A DNA stretch of 37,259 bases, taken from NCBI GenBank assembly GCA_902767915.1, contig CACXJE010000011.1, positions 1 to 37,259 of the forward strand, given 5' to 3'. Source of the DNA: Oscillospiraceae bacterium (GTDB taxonomy: Bacteria > Bacillota > Clostridia > Oscillospirales > Oscillospiraceae). Shown piece after piece: positions 7,940 through 15,266 of this stretch (positions are counted from its first letter, which is position 1; every line of letters starts with the position of its first letter). The position numbers were made by a program, and so were the translations under genes. Below the pieces are notes generated by a model that was given only the letters and a program-made list of their open reading frames with translations, was not told the origin of the DNA and ran no database searches.

Positions 7940-8630
7940 ACCGCTTGTTTTGGTTGTAGAAGACGATTTGCCCGTCCGCAACCTGATGACGACCACATTA
8001 AAGACCCGGGATTATCGGTATCTCACCGCAAAGAACGGCGCGGAAGCGCTCCTGCTGGCATCTTCCCATAATCCGGAGGCGGTCTTCCTGGATCTCGGCC
8101 TGCCGGATATGGACGGAGTCGACGTGATCCGCAACATCCGAAGCTGGTCCAACATGCCCATCATTGTGATCAGTGCCCGCAGCGAGGACTCCGACAAGAT
8201 CCAGGCCCTGGACGCCGGCGCGGACGATTATCTGACAAAGCCCTTCTCCGTGGAGGAGCTTTTGGCGCGCCTGCGGGTCACGATGCGGCGGCTGACCCTG
8301 ATGAACGGCGTCGGCGCGGAAACCGCGATCTATGAGAACGGAACCCTCAAAATCGACTATTCCGCCGGCTGCGCCTATCTCCGCGGCGAGGAGCTGAAGC
8401 TGACTCCCATGGAATACAAGCTGCTCTGTCTGCTGGCCAGGAACACCGGAAAGGTCCTGACGCACACCTATATCACCCAGCATATCTGGGGCAGAAGCTG
8501 GGAAAACGACGTGGCGTCCCTGCGGGTGTTCATGGTAGGCCTCCGGAAGAAGCTGGAGGCCGGCCCCGATTCGCCGCAATATATCCAGACCCACATCGGG
8601 ATCGGCTATCGGATGCTCCGGGTGGAATAA
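7932..8630 (+). CDS. kdpE: KdpE-type response regulator (OmpR family)
   Basis: 232 aa from ATG 7932, with GAGGAGG 9 nt upstream. Receiver domain residues are all present: acidic pair Asp11-Asp12, phosphoacceptor Asp54 in VFLDLGLPDMDG, Ser81 in VISAR, and Lys103 in DYLTKPF. A C-terminal winged-helix DNA-binding domain follows (about 130-232, with LTPMEYKLLCLLARNTGKVLT and GIGYRM). The start overlaps the end of the kinase gene (ATGAATAA), which suggests translational coupling and an obligate pair. Sequence and partner support KdpE rather than another OmpR member. Its operator is not evident in this window. Confidence 0.93.
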   Translation: MNKPLVLVVEDDLPVRNLMTTTLKTRDYRYLTAKNGAEALLLASSHNPEAVFLDLGLPDMDGVDVIRNIRSWSNMPIIVISARSEDSDKIQALDAGADDYLTKPFSVEELLARLRVTMRRLTLMNGVGAETAIYENGTLKIDYSAGCAYLRGEELKLTPMEYKLLCLLARNTGKVLTHTYITQHIWGRSWENDVASLRVFMVGLRKKLEAGPDSPQYIQTHIGIGYRMLRVE

Positions 8631-8665
8631 AGGCAGGACGACAGCATATTTCGAGGGTCTTTTCC

Positions 8666-8693
8666 TTGACAGGCCGGGAAAAAAGGCTATAAT
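8666..8693 (+). promoter_or_regulatory. Consensus SigA-type promoter of the third lipoprotein
   Basis: TTGACA (8666-8671) and TATAAT (8688-8693) with a 16-bp spacer, 50 bp upstream of the TTG start at 8744. Hexamers and spacing are identical to the promoter at 2639-2666. Confidence 0.85.
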
Positions 8694-8743
8694 CAAAGAT
8701 GCTTCCCGTACGGGGAAAACCCAGTCTGAAAGGATGTTTGAAT

Positions 8744-9184
8744 TTGAAAAAAACTGCGAAGCTGTTTGCCCTGATCCTGGCTCTGGCGCTGGTGCTGACC
8801 CTGGCCGCCTGCAAAAAGGATGCGACGGAAGCGGAATCCGTCGACGTGACCGAGCAGTATTTGGGCGCCTACCGGATGGACTCCATCAACGGAGTCTCCG
8901 TGCGGGACGCCATGCTGCTGGAATACGGCAGCGAGGACAAGTTTATTGCCCAGAACGGCATGGACATCCAGACCGCCGTGGAAAAGACCACCCTGACGCT
9001 GAAGGCGGATTTCTCCTATGTGATTGATACCGACGGCACTGCCGCCACCGGCACCTGGACCGTCGAAGAGGACCGGATCACCCTGACCTCCGGCGACAGC
9101 CGGGCCACCGGAACCCTGAAGGACGGGGCCCTGTCCGTGGTCGACGACGCCACCGGAGAGGTCCTGGTCTGGGTCCGGAAATAA
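8744..9184 (+). CDS. Small secreted lipoprotein (lipocalin-like), probable TTG start
   Basis: 146 aa from TTG 8744. GAAAGGA lies 9 nt upstream, the same spacing as for the TTG start at 2716. An in-frame ATG at 8699 lies only 5 bp past the -10 hexamer, before the likely transcript has a ribosome site, and is rejected. Signal peptide KKTAKLFAL to lipobox LAAC (Cys at about residue 22) is near-identical to the two lipoproteins at 1765 and 2716. The mature part is shorter, lacks the Pro/Thr linker, and looks beta-rich: GAYRMDSINGV, LTLKADFSYVID, GTWTVEEDRITL, and a final VLVWVRK. This resembles small lipocalin-like domains found repeatedly in Clostridia. Function unknown. Confidence 0.85.
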   Translation: MKKTAKLFALILALALVLTLAACKKDATEAESVDVTEQYLGAYRMDSINGVSVRDAMLLEYGSEDKFIAQNGMDIQTAVEKTTLTLKADFSYVIDTDGTAATGTWTVEEDRITLTSGDSRATGTLKDGALSVVDDATGEVLVWVRK

Positions 9185-9186
9185 TG

Positions 9187-9236
9187 CCAAACAACAACCG
9201 GGCCTGTGCTTTCGCACAGGCCCGGTTGTTGTTTGG
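9187..9236. terminator. Bidirectional terminator, 23-bp perfect stem
   Basis: Arms 9187-9209 and 9214-9236 are perfectly complementary around a TTTC loop. The outer part of each arm is A-rich on the 5' side and T-rich on the 3' side (GTTGTTGTTTGG), so it can act in both directions. It separates the convergent lipoprotein (ends 9184) and ilvE (ends 9242). Confidence 0.92.
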
Positions 9237-9241
9237 ATTGA

Positions 9242-10318
9242 TTAAATGTGACCGATCTCGACGGACCAGCCCTCGGGGCCCTTGGCCCGGCCCCACTGGA
9301 TGTCGGTGAGGGTCTTGTAGGCGTACAGGGAGATCTCGCCGATCTCGCCGTTGTTGATCTTCATGACCTTGTCGCCCCACTCCAGCTGGCCGACGGGAGA
9401 GATGACAGCGGCGGTGCCGGTGCCAAAGACCTCCTGCAGCTTGCCGGCGTCATAGGCGTCGGCGATCTCCTGGATGGTGATCTTCCGCTCGGTGACCTTG
9501 TAGCCCTTCTCCCGCAGGATCTGGATTATGGACTTCCGGGTGATGCCGGAGAGGATGGAGCCGTCCAGCTCGGGGGTCAGGACCTCGCCGTCCACCACGA
9601 AGAAGATGTTCATGGCGCCGACTTCGCCGATGTACTTCTTCTCCACGCCGTCCAGCCACAGGACCTGGGAGTAACCCTTCTCGTGGGCCTCGGACTGGGC
9701 CTTCATGGAGGAGGCGTAGTTGCCGCCGGTCTTGGCAAAGCCGGTGCCGCCGCGGACCGCGCGGACGTAGTTCTCTTCCACGTAGATGGGCACGGGCTTC
9801 AGGCCGTTTTCATAGTAGGCGCCGGAGGGGCTCAGCAGGACGCAGTAGATGTAGTTGTCTGCTTCCTTGACGCCCAGCTTGGGCTCGTTGCCGATGACGA
9901 AGGGACGGATGTACAGGGAAGCTTCCTTGTCCTCGGGGATCCAATCCTTATCGAGCATGACCAGCTCCTTCAGGGTCTCGATGCAGAAGTCCACGTCCAG
10001 CTCGGGAATGCAGAGCCGCTCGTTGGACTTGTTCAAACGCTTGAAGTTCTCTTCGGGCCGGAACAGCAGAATGCGGCCGTCCTCGGCACGGTAGGCCTTC
10101 ATGCCCTCGAAGGTCTCCTGGGCATAGTGGAAGACGGTGGCTGCGGGGCTCAGGGAGATGGGGCCGTAGGGGACGATGCGGGCGTCATGCCAGCCGATGC
10201 CGCGGGTGTAGTCCATCAGCAGCATGTGGTCGGTGAAGACAGCGCCGAAGCCTAACTTCGCGCCCTTGGCGGGCTTTTCCTTGGGATGCTCGGTTTTGGT
10301 AATGGTAAGACCTTTCAC
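9242..10318 (-). CDS. ilvE: Branched-chain amino acid aminotransferase
   Basis: 358 aa from GTG at 10318, which has AAAAAAGGAG 8 nt upstream; upstream in-frame codons lack a ribosome site. PLP fold-type IV enzyme of the longer BCAT form. The Schiff-base lysine is Lys196 in FAKTGGNYASS. Other hallmarks are FEGMKAYR, RLNKSNERLCIP, YIRPFVIG, GEVGAMNIFFV and FGTGTAAVISPVG. It interconverts Leu/Ile/Val and their 2-oxoacids with 2-oxoglutarate/glutamate in the cytosol. It is the last gene of the minus-strand cluster carrying a 2-oxoacid:ferredoxin oxidoreductase and a CoA-transferase, which favours a degradative direction here, though the enzyme is reversible. A repeat at 10352-10421 separates it from the regulator gene. 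Confidence 0.93.
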   Translation of the reverse strand: MKGLTITKTEHPKEKPAKGAKLGFGAVFTDHMLLMDYTRGIGWHDARIVPYGPISLSPAATVFHYAQETFEGMKAYRAEDGRILLFRPEENFKRLNKSNERLCIPELDVDFCIETLKELVMLDKDWIPEDKEASLYIRPFVIGNEPKLGVKEADNYIYCVLLSPSGAYYENGLKPVPIYVEENYVRAVRGGTGFAKTGGNYASSMKAQSEAHEKGYSQVLWLDGVEKKYIGEVGAMNIFFVVDGEVLTPELDGSILSGITRKSIIQILREKGYKVTERKITIQEIADAYDAGKLQEVFGTGTAAVISPVGQLEWGDKVMKINNGEIGEISLYAYKTLTDIQWGRAKGPEGWSVEIGHI

Positions 10319-10351
10319 GATGATTACTCCTTTTTTGCAAACGGTAGTTTC

Positions 10352-10421
10352 GTAGGGGCCGATGCCCACATCGGCCCTTTTTCATGACAGGGGGAGGGCC
10401 GATGTGGGCATCGGCCCCTAC
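10352..10421. repeat. Double-hairpin GTAG...CTAC element, copy R1
   Basis: A perfect 26-bp inverted repeat (10352-10377 and 10396-10421) with an 18-nt spacer. Each arm is itself a hairpin (GGGCCGATG, loop, CATCGGCCC), so the element can fold as two hairpins or one long stem. It lies between the regulator and ilvE. The outer ends GTAGGG/CCCTAC recur in copies R2 and R3. Confidence 0.8.
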
Positions 10422-10432
10422 AGGGTTGTGGG

Positions 10433-11119
10433 TCAGTCCAGCGGGATGTGAAATGCCCGCATGGTGTTGATGATGTGCAGGTACATGGCGGTTTTGGCGC
10501 CCTCGGGGTTTCGCTCCCGCAGATACTCCATCAGCAGCCTGTGGTCGTGGAGGGTCATCTCCGAGACCTCGGGGCTCTCGTTGGCCAGGATGATGCCCTG
10601 GTGGATGGCCCGGTTGAAGATGGGCAGCAGCGCCGTGATGAACTGGTTGTGGGCGGCGGAGGCGATGGAGTTGTGGAATTTCTGCTCGCACTCGTCCCAG
10701 AGGGGATCCCGGCGGCGGATCATCTGCTCGTCCAGCTCCCCATAGCGGAAGATGGTCTCCAGCTCCTCGTCGCTGGCCCGCAGGCAGGCGTAATAGGCGG
10801 CCTGGGGCTCGAACATAAGCCGCATTTCATAGAGATCCTTGCTGCTGACGTTGGTGTTCTGGATCTTCAGCACATCGTAGTCCGCATGGATGCTCTTGCT
10901 TTCGGTGACGAAGGTGCCCACGCCCCGGCGGACCTCCACCAGGCCCCGGGTGGTCAGGATCCGCAGGGCCTCCCGGAGGGTGGTCCGGCTCACCTGCAGC
11001 TCCTCGGCCAGCGCTGGCTCGTTGGGCAGCTTGTCGCCGGGGAGAAAGCGCTTTCGGGCAATCAGATCCGTCATCTGGTCCGCGATCCGGACCGACAGGG
11101 CATTGCCGGCATGGGGCAT
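10433..11119 (-). CDS. FadR/GntR-family transcriptional regulator
   Basis: 228 aa from ATG at 11119, preceded by GGAGGTGA. An N-terminal GntR winged helix (residues about 8-72; helix-turn-helix NEPALAEELQVSRTTLREAL, then the wing RRGVGTFV) is joined to a C-terminal all-helical FCD effector domain (about 95-220: YEMRLMFEPQAAYYA, FHNSIASAAHNQF, LHDHRLLMEYL). FCD domains bind small carboxylic acids or acyl-CoAs, often through metal-held histidines; candidate His residues are visible in the last two motifs. It is embedded between the CoA-transferase and ilvE on the same strand, so it probably controls this cluster in response to an acid intermediate. Candidate operators of the expected form lie at 16410-16441. 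Confidence 0.88.
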   Translation of the reverse strand: MPHAGNALSVRIADQMTDLIARKRFLPGDKLPNEPALAEELQVSRTTLREALRILTTRGLVEVRRGVGTFVTESKSIHADYDVLKIQNTNVSSKDLYEMRLMFEPQAAYYACLRASDEELETIFRYGELDEQMIRRRDPLWDECEQKFHNSIASAAHNQFITALLPIFNRAIHQGIILANESPEVSEMTLHDHRLLMEYLRERNPEGAKTAMYLHIINTMRAFHIPLD

Positions 11120-11137
11120 GGTGTCACCTCCGGTTCC

Positions 11138-11279
11138 AATGAAAGAATGAAAAAATGAAGAATGAAACAATGAAACAATTGAGGTGTCCCTTCGGGACGA
11201 ATTATAATCATTTTCCATATCGGAGATATGGAAAATACCCCAATTTTTTCATAATTTCATTTTTTCATTCTTTCATTCC
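11138..11279 (-). repeat. Heptamer-flanked palindrome element, copy E2 (complete)
   Basis: Read on the minus strand it begins immediately after the CoA-transferase stop codon. AATGAAA-like heptamers come first, then a 12-bp stem hairpin (11210-11236, loop GGA on the plus strand), then a core containing ATTCGTCCCG with a small GTCCC/GGGAC hairpin, then complementary TTTCATT-type heptamers. The hairpin equals that of copy E1. It occupies the whole gap between the CoA-transferase and the regulator's ribosome binding site. Confidence 0.75.
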
Positions 11280-12818
11280 CTAAAACTCCATTTCCTTGAG
11301 TTCCGGCGCGACCTCCACGGGGAAGGGCAGCAGGTCCAGAATGTCCTTCTGCACGTCGATGCCCTTGGCCACCTCGGTGAGGACCAGGCCCTTCTCGCCC
11401 AGCTTGAAGACGCAGCGCTCGGTCACGTAGGTGATCTCCTGCTGGTTTTCGTGGGCGTTCTGGGCCGAGAAGCTCAGGGCGGTCACATGGGGGGCCAGCT
11501 TGAGGAACTTGCCCTCCTTGACGATCTTCACGCCCTCGTTCTCGTCGTAGGCGATCTCAAGGCCGCCGGCGGAGAAGGTGGTGCAGAAGACCACCCGGTG
11601 GGTAAACTGGGTGATGTTGATGAAGCCGCCGATGCCGGAGAGCTTCTTGGGGTTGTAGTGGCCGTTCACGTTGCCGGCGGCGTCCACTTCCAGCGCGCCG
11701 ATGAAGCAGATGTCCAGGCCGCCGCCGTCGTAGAGGTCGAACTGCTCGGCGGTGGTGCAGACCGCCTGGGTACCCATGGCTGCGCCGAAGGCCAGGCCGC
11801 CCATGGGCAGGCCCTTCATGGAGCCGGCCTCCACGGTCAGCGCCACCTTGGGCAGCATGCCGGTGCGGGCCGCCTCCACCGCCACAAACTCGGGGGCGCC
11901 CACGCCGATGTTGACCACGTCGCCCTCCTTGAGCTCCTTGGCGGCACGGCGGGCAATCAGGCGCTTGGCCAGGTCCTTGGGATTGGTGGAGGCGTGGCTC
12001 TTGGCGTACTCCACCAGCTCCTCGTCGGTCATGGGCATGTCGCCGGAATAGTGGACGTCGGTGCCGGGGATGCCCTGGATCTGGGTCTGCTCCGGGGTCA
12101 GGCAGACGTAGTCCACCAGAACTGCGGGAATCGACACCTCGATGGGGCGGCGGGGCTGGTCCAGCTTCCGCTCCACCTGGACGATGACGATGCCGCCCCG
12201 GCGCTTGGTGGCCTGGGCGATGGACAGGGGGTCGCCGATGACGGGCTCATTCTCCATGGAGATATTGCCCCGGGAATCCACGCTGCTGGCCTTGATCAGA
12301 GCCACGTCGGGCTGGGGAACGGCGTATTTCAGATGACGCTTGCCGTTGATCCAGATCTCCTCCACCAGCTCCTCCTTGGAGCGCTCGTTGAGCTGGTAGC
12401 CCTTGTACTTCGGGTCCACAAAGAGGTTCAGGCCCGCGTCGGAGATCACGAAATCGTGGCCGGCGGCAGCGGCGCGAACCGCGTGGGACATGACGCCGAA
12501 GGGCAGGTTATAGGCCTCGATCTGGTTGTCCAGCACCATCTGGGCGGTGACGGGCATGGAGGCATAGTGGCTGAGATAGAGCTTCTTGACCGCGCCCAGG
12601 GTCACGATCTGCTCGCAGACCGTGTTGGGCACCCAGCCGCCGAGACCGGCGGTGCAGTAGATGGTCAGATCCTTGGGATGGCACTCTGCGCGGAACCGGT
12701 CGTTGAGGGCGATGGACAGCTGCTCGCAGTTGTACATGCCCAGGAAGTTGTTGTAAATGACGGTGTCGCCGTCCTTGATCAGCTTGACGGCTTCCGCTGT
12801 GGTGATGAATTGGGGCAT
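11280..12818 (-). CDS. Class I acyl-CoA:acetate CoA-transferase (propionate/3-oxoacid CoA-transferase family)
   Basis: 512 aa from ATG 12818, with AGGAGG 6 nt upstream. A single chain contains both halves of a family I CoA-transferase: an N-terminal alpha-like domain (FITTAEAVKLIKDGDTV, TIYCTAGLGGW, FGVMSHAVRAA, SSVDSRGNISME) and a C-terminal beta-like domain (LIARRAAKELKEGDVVNIGVGAPEF). Glu330 in LTVEAGSMKGLP is the expected catalytic glutamate forming the glutamyl-CoA thioester; its position is close to that known for the YdiF/Pct branch. It moves CoA between short-chain acyl-CoA and a free acid such as acetate. Next to a Vor-type oxidoreductase and IlvE, the likely donors are isobutyryl-, isovaleryl- or 2-methylbutyryl-CoA. 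Exact specificity is inference. Confidence 0.9.
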   Translation of the reverse strand: MPQFITTAEAVKLIKDGDTVIYNNFLGMYNCEQLSIALNDRFRAECHPKDLTIYCTAGLGGWVPNTVCEQIVTLGAVKKLYLSHYASMPVTAQMVLDNQIEAYNLPFGVMSHAVRAAAAGHDFVISDAGLNLFVDPKYKGYQLNERSKEELVEEIWINGKRHLKYAVPQPDVALIKASSVDSRGNISMENEPVIGDPLSIAQATKRRGGIVIVQVERKLDQPRRPIEVSIPAVLVDYVCLTPEQTQIQGIPGTDVHYSGDMPMTDEELVEYAKSHASTNPKDLAKRLIARRAAKELKEGDVVNIGVGAPEFVAVEAARTGMLPKVALTVEAGSMKGLPMGGLAFGAAMGTQAVCTTAEQFDLYDGGGLDICFIGALEVDAAGNVNGHYNPKKLSGIGGFINITQFTHRVVFCTTFSAGGLEIAYDENEGVKIVKEGKFLKLAPHVTALSFSAQNAHENQQEITYVTERCVFKLGEKGLVLTEVAKGIDVQKDILDLLPFPVEVAPELKEMEF

Positions 12819-12848
12819 ATTGGGCCTCCTGTATGACATGAATGGGGA

Positions 12849-12898
12849 TGTAGGGACAAGCCGTGCTTGTCCGCGGACGAGCAGGGCTCGTCCCTACA
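12849..12898. repeat. Double-hairpin GTAG...CTAC element, copy R2
   Basis: TGTAGG, hairpin 1 (GGACAAGC, loop CGT, GCTTGTCC), GC, hairpin 2 (GGACGAGC, loop AGG, GCTCGTCC), CTACA. It begins 7 bp after the gamma-subunit stop (minus strand) and ends before the ribosome site of the CoA-transferase. Confidence 0.78.
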
Positions 12899-12905
12899 GG
12901 CGTGT

Positions 12906-13442
12906 TTATTCGATGCAGCCGGCGCCCCGCTTCAGAGCCTCGCGGTTCAGGGGGATCAGCTTGGCCTTGCGCTCGCCCAGCTTCTCCAGCAGGGCTTCGA
13001 GAACGGTCTCGATGTCCACGCACTTGGACTTGCCGATGTAGGCGCCCAGCATGATCATGTTGGAGACCTTGGGGTTGCCCAGCTCGGTGGCGATCTCGGT
13101 GCAGGGGACGTAGTAGGCATTCACGTCGGTCCGCTTGACCTTGATGTCGATCATGGAGGAGTTGACAAAGATGGAGCCGCCGGGAACGACAGCGTCCTCA
13201 AACTTCTCCAGAGAGGGACGGTTCATGACGATCAGCGAGGTGGGACGGGTCACCAGGGGGGAGTCGATCTCCTCCTCGGAGAGCATGACGGAGCAGTTGG
13301 CGGTGCCGCCGCGCATCTCGGGACCGTAGGAGGGGATCCAGGAGGTGTTCTTGCCCTCCTTCATGCCGGCAGCCGCCAGCAGCTGGCCCATGAGCAGAAC
13401 GCCCTGGCCGCCGAAGCCCGCGAAAATATTTCTTTCAACCAT
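12906..13442 (-). CDS. 2-oxoacid:ferredoxin oxidoreductase, gamma subunit
   Basis: 178 aa, the usual length of a separate gamma subunit. The start motif NIFAGFGGQGVLLMGQLLA, then SYGPEMRGGTANCSVMLS and NMIMLGAYIG, are standard for this subunit, which contributes to CoA binding and assembly of the complex. It starts 3 nt after the beta-subunit stop. With the alpha, beta and ferredoxin genes upstream it completes a four-subunit enzyme that oxidises a 2-oxoacid with CoA to acyl-CoA, CO2 and reduced ferredoxin in the cytosol. Confidence 0.92.
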   Translation of the reverse strand: MVERNIFAGFGGQGVLLMGQLLAAAGMKEGKNTSWIPSYGPEMRGGTANCSVMLSEEEIDSPLVTRPTSLIVMNRPSLEKFEDAVVPGGSIFVNSSMIDIKVKRTDVNAYYVPCTEIATELGNPKVSNMIMLGAYIGKSKCVDIETVLEALLEKLGERKAKLIPLNREALKRGAGCIE

Positions 13443-13445
13443 GAC

Positions 13446-14180
13446 TTATACCTCCTTAAAAGTGCCCAGAGGATAGTAGGGGATCATGTTGTCCTGCAGC
13501 CAGTCCATGGCCTCGGCAGGAGACTTGCCCCAGTTGGTGGGGCAGGGAGACAGGACCTCCACCAGGGAGAAGCCCTTGCCCTCGATCTGGCACTGGAAGG
13601 CCTTCTTGATGGCGGCCTTGGTCTTGCGGATGTTGGCCGCGTTGTTCAGGGCGCAGCGGGCAATGTAGGCGGAGCCGTTGATGGTGGAGAGCATTTCGGC
13701 AATGCGGATGGGCTCGCCGCAGTGCTCCTTCTGCCGGCCGTAGGGAGAGGTGGTGGTCACCTGGCCCACCAGGGTGGTGGGGGCCATCTGGCCGCCGGTC
13801 ATGCCGTAAATGGCGTTGTTGATGAAGATGGTGGTGATCTTCTCGCCGCGGTGGGCAGCGTGGACGATCTCGGCGGTGCCGATGGAGGCCAGGTCGCCGT
13901 CGCCCTGATAGGTGAAGATGTACTTGTCGGGATGGACCCGCTTGAAGCCGGTGGCAACCGCGGGGGCGCGGCCGTGGGCGGCCTCGTACATATCCACGTT
14001 CATATAGTTATACATGAACACCGCGCAGCCCACAGGGGCGACGCCGGCGCACTTTTCCTGAATGCCCAGCTCCTCAATGACCTCGGCAACCAGACGGTGC
14101 ACGATGCCGTGACCGCAGCCGGGGCAGTAGTGGAAGGGGACGTCCGTCAAAACGGGAGTTTTCTGAAATACAACAGCCAT
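13446..14180 (-). CDS. 2-oxoacid:ferredoxin oxidoreductase, beta subunit (thiamine diphosphate-binding)
   Basis: 244 aa. The thiamine diphosphate/Mg site is visible as GDGDLASIG...NNAIYGMTGGQ, and the N-terminal CPGCGHGIVHRL is typical of the beta subunit of the ferredoxin-linked enzymes. This subunit carries the cofactor for decarboxylation. The ribosome site GAGGAGGG lies inside the end of the alpha gene, with 2 nt between stop and start, so translation is likely coupled. The short form (about 245 aa) matches the Vor/Kor split-subunit type rather than the fused pyruvate enzyme. Confidence 0.93.
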   Translation of the reverse strand: MAVVFQKTPVLTDVPFHYCPGCGHGIVHRLVAEVIEELGIQEKCAGVAPVGCAVFMYNYMNVDMYEAAHGRAPAVATGFKRVHPDKYIFTYQGDGDLASIGTAEIVHAAHRGEKITTIFINNAIYGMTGGQMAPTTLVGQVTTTSPYGRQKEHCGEPIRIAEMLSTINGSAYIARCALNNAANIRKTKAAIKKAFQCQIEGKGFSLVEVLSPCPTNWGKSPAEAMDWLQDNMIPYYPLGTFKEV

Positions 14181-14182
14181 TC

Positions 14183-15253
14183 TTATGCCCTCCTCATGAT
14201 CTTCATGACGCGGTCAGCTATCTCTTCCGCGGTGGGAATGATGCTGCCGCCCTTGCCCATGAACTCCACGGGCTTCTCGCCGTTGACGGCAAGGCGGATG
14301 TCCTCCACCATCTGGCCGTTGGAGATCTCCACGGTCAGCGCGCCCTGCACGGATTCCTGGGCGATCACGTCGTGAACCTCCTTCGAGGGGAAGGGCCACA
14401 GGGTGATGGGACGGACCAGGCCGCACTTGATGCCGTTCTCCGCCAGGATGCGGACGGCTGCCTTGCAGACACGGGCCACAGTGCCGTAGGCGCAGAGCAC
14501 GAAGTCGGCGCCTTCGGTCTTGTAGGTTTCCACCATGACTTCGTTCTTGCGGATCTCGTCATAGCGGGCGTTGAGCCGGGTCATCAGGTCGTCCAGGATC
14601 TCGGTCTCAATGTACAGGGAGTTGATGACGGCGCGGGGACGCTCGCCCTTGGGATCCCAGCCCTGGCAGGCCCAAGGCTTCTCGGGCATGGTGGGATTGT
14701 CGTTCATCTTCAGCTCCACGGGCTCCATCATCTGGCCGATCAGGCCGTCGGCGAGGATGATGACCGGGGTGCGATACTTGTCGGCGGTGTCGAAGGCCCT
14801 GGGCATCAGGTCGCAGGTCTCCTGGATGGAGGAGGGCGCGTAGACCACGCAGCGATAGTCGCCGTGGCCGCCGCCCTTGGTGGCCTGGAAGTAGTCGCCC
14901 TGGGAGGCCTGGATGTTGCCGAGGCCGGGGCCGCCGCGCATCATGTTGACGATGACGCAGGGAACCTCAGCGGCAGCGCAGGTGGAAATGCCTTCCTGCT
15001 TCAGGGAGATTCCGGGAGAGGAGGAGGAGGTCATCGCTCTGGCGCCGGCGCCGCCGGCACCGTAGACCATGTTGATGGCAGCCAGCTCAGACTCGGCCTG
15101 CAGGAAGCAGCCGCCCACCTGGGGCATACGGCGGGACATGTACTCGGGGATATCGTTCTGCGGGGTGATGGGGTAGCCGAAGAAGTAGCGGCAGCCCGCC
15201 TGGATTGCGGCTTCGGCAATGGCCTCGCAACCCTTCATCAGTTTCTTAGCCAT
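14183..15253 (-). CDS. vorB: 2-oxoacid:ferredoxin oxidoreductase, alpha subunit, VorB-like (branched-chain 2-oxoacids)
   Basis: 356 aa from ATG 15253, with AAGGAGG 8 nt upstream. The pyrimidine-binding and transketolase C-terminal domains are recognised from KGCEAIAEAAIQAGCRYFFGYPITPQ, QAESELAAINMVYGAGGAGARAMTSSSSPGIS (an S-rich loop), MRGGPGLGNIQASQGDY and FKM-type ends. The overall pattern, including ADGLIGQMMEPVE and RAVINSLY, is the one I associate with 3-methyl-2-oxobutanoate dehydrogenase subunit VorB of Clostridia. 2-oxoglutarate or an aromatic 2-oxoacid remain possible substrates. Linkage to ilvE and a CoA-transferase supports branched-chain substrates. It starts 13 bp after the ferredoxin-subunit stop. 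Confidence 0.88.
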   Translation of the reverse strand: MAKKLMKGCEAIAEAAIQAGCRYFFGYPITPQNDIPEYMSRRMPQVGGCFLQAESELAAINMVYGAGGAGARAMTSSSSPGISLKQEGISTCAAAEVPCVIVNMMRGGPGLGNIQASQGDYFQATKGGGHGDYRCVVYAPSSIQETCDLMPRAFDTADKYRTPVIILADGLIGQMMEPVELKMNDNPTMPEKPWACQGWDPKGERPRAVINSLYIETEILDDLMTRLNARYDEIRKNEVMVETYKTEGADFVLCAYGTVARVCKAAVRILAENGIKCGLVRPITLWPFPSKEVHDVIAQESVQGALTVEISNGQMVEDIRLAVNGEKPVEFMGKGGSIIPTAEEIADRVMKIMRRA

Positions 15254-15266
15254 ACACGGTTCCTCC

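Noticed and set aside
12867-14375. Long plus-strand open frame across the oxidoreductase gamma and beta genes
   Set aside because: Same antisense shadow effect. The minus-strand genes carry clear catalytic motifs and Shine-Dalgarno sequences.
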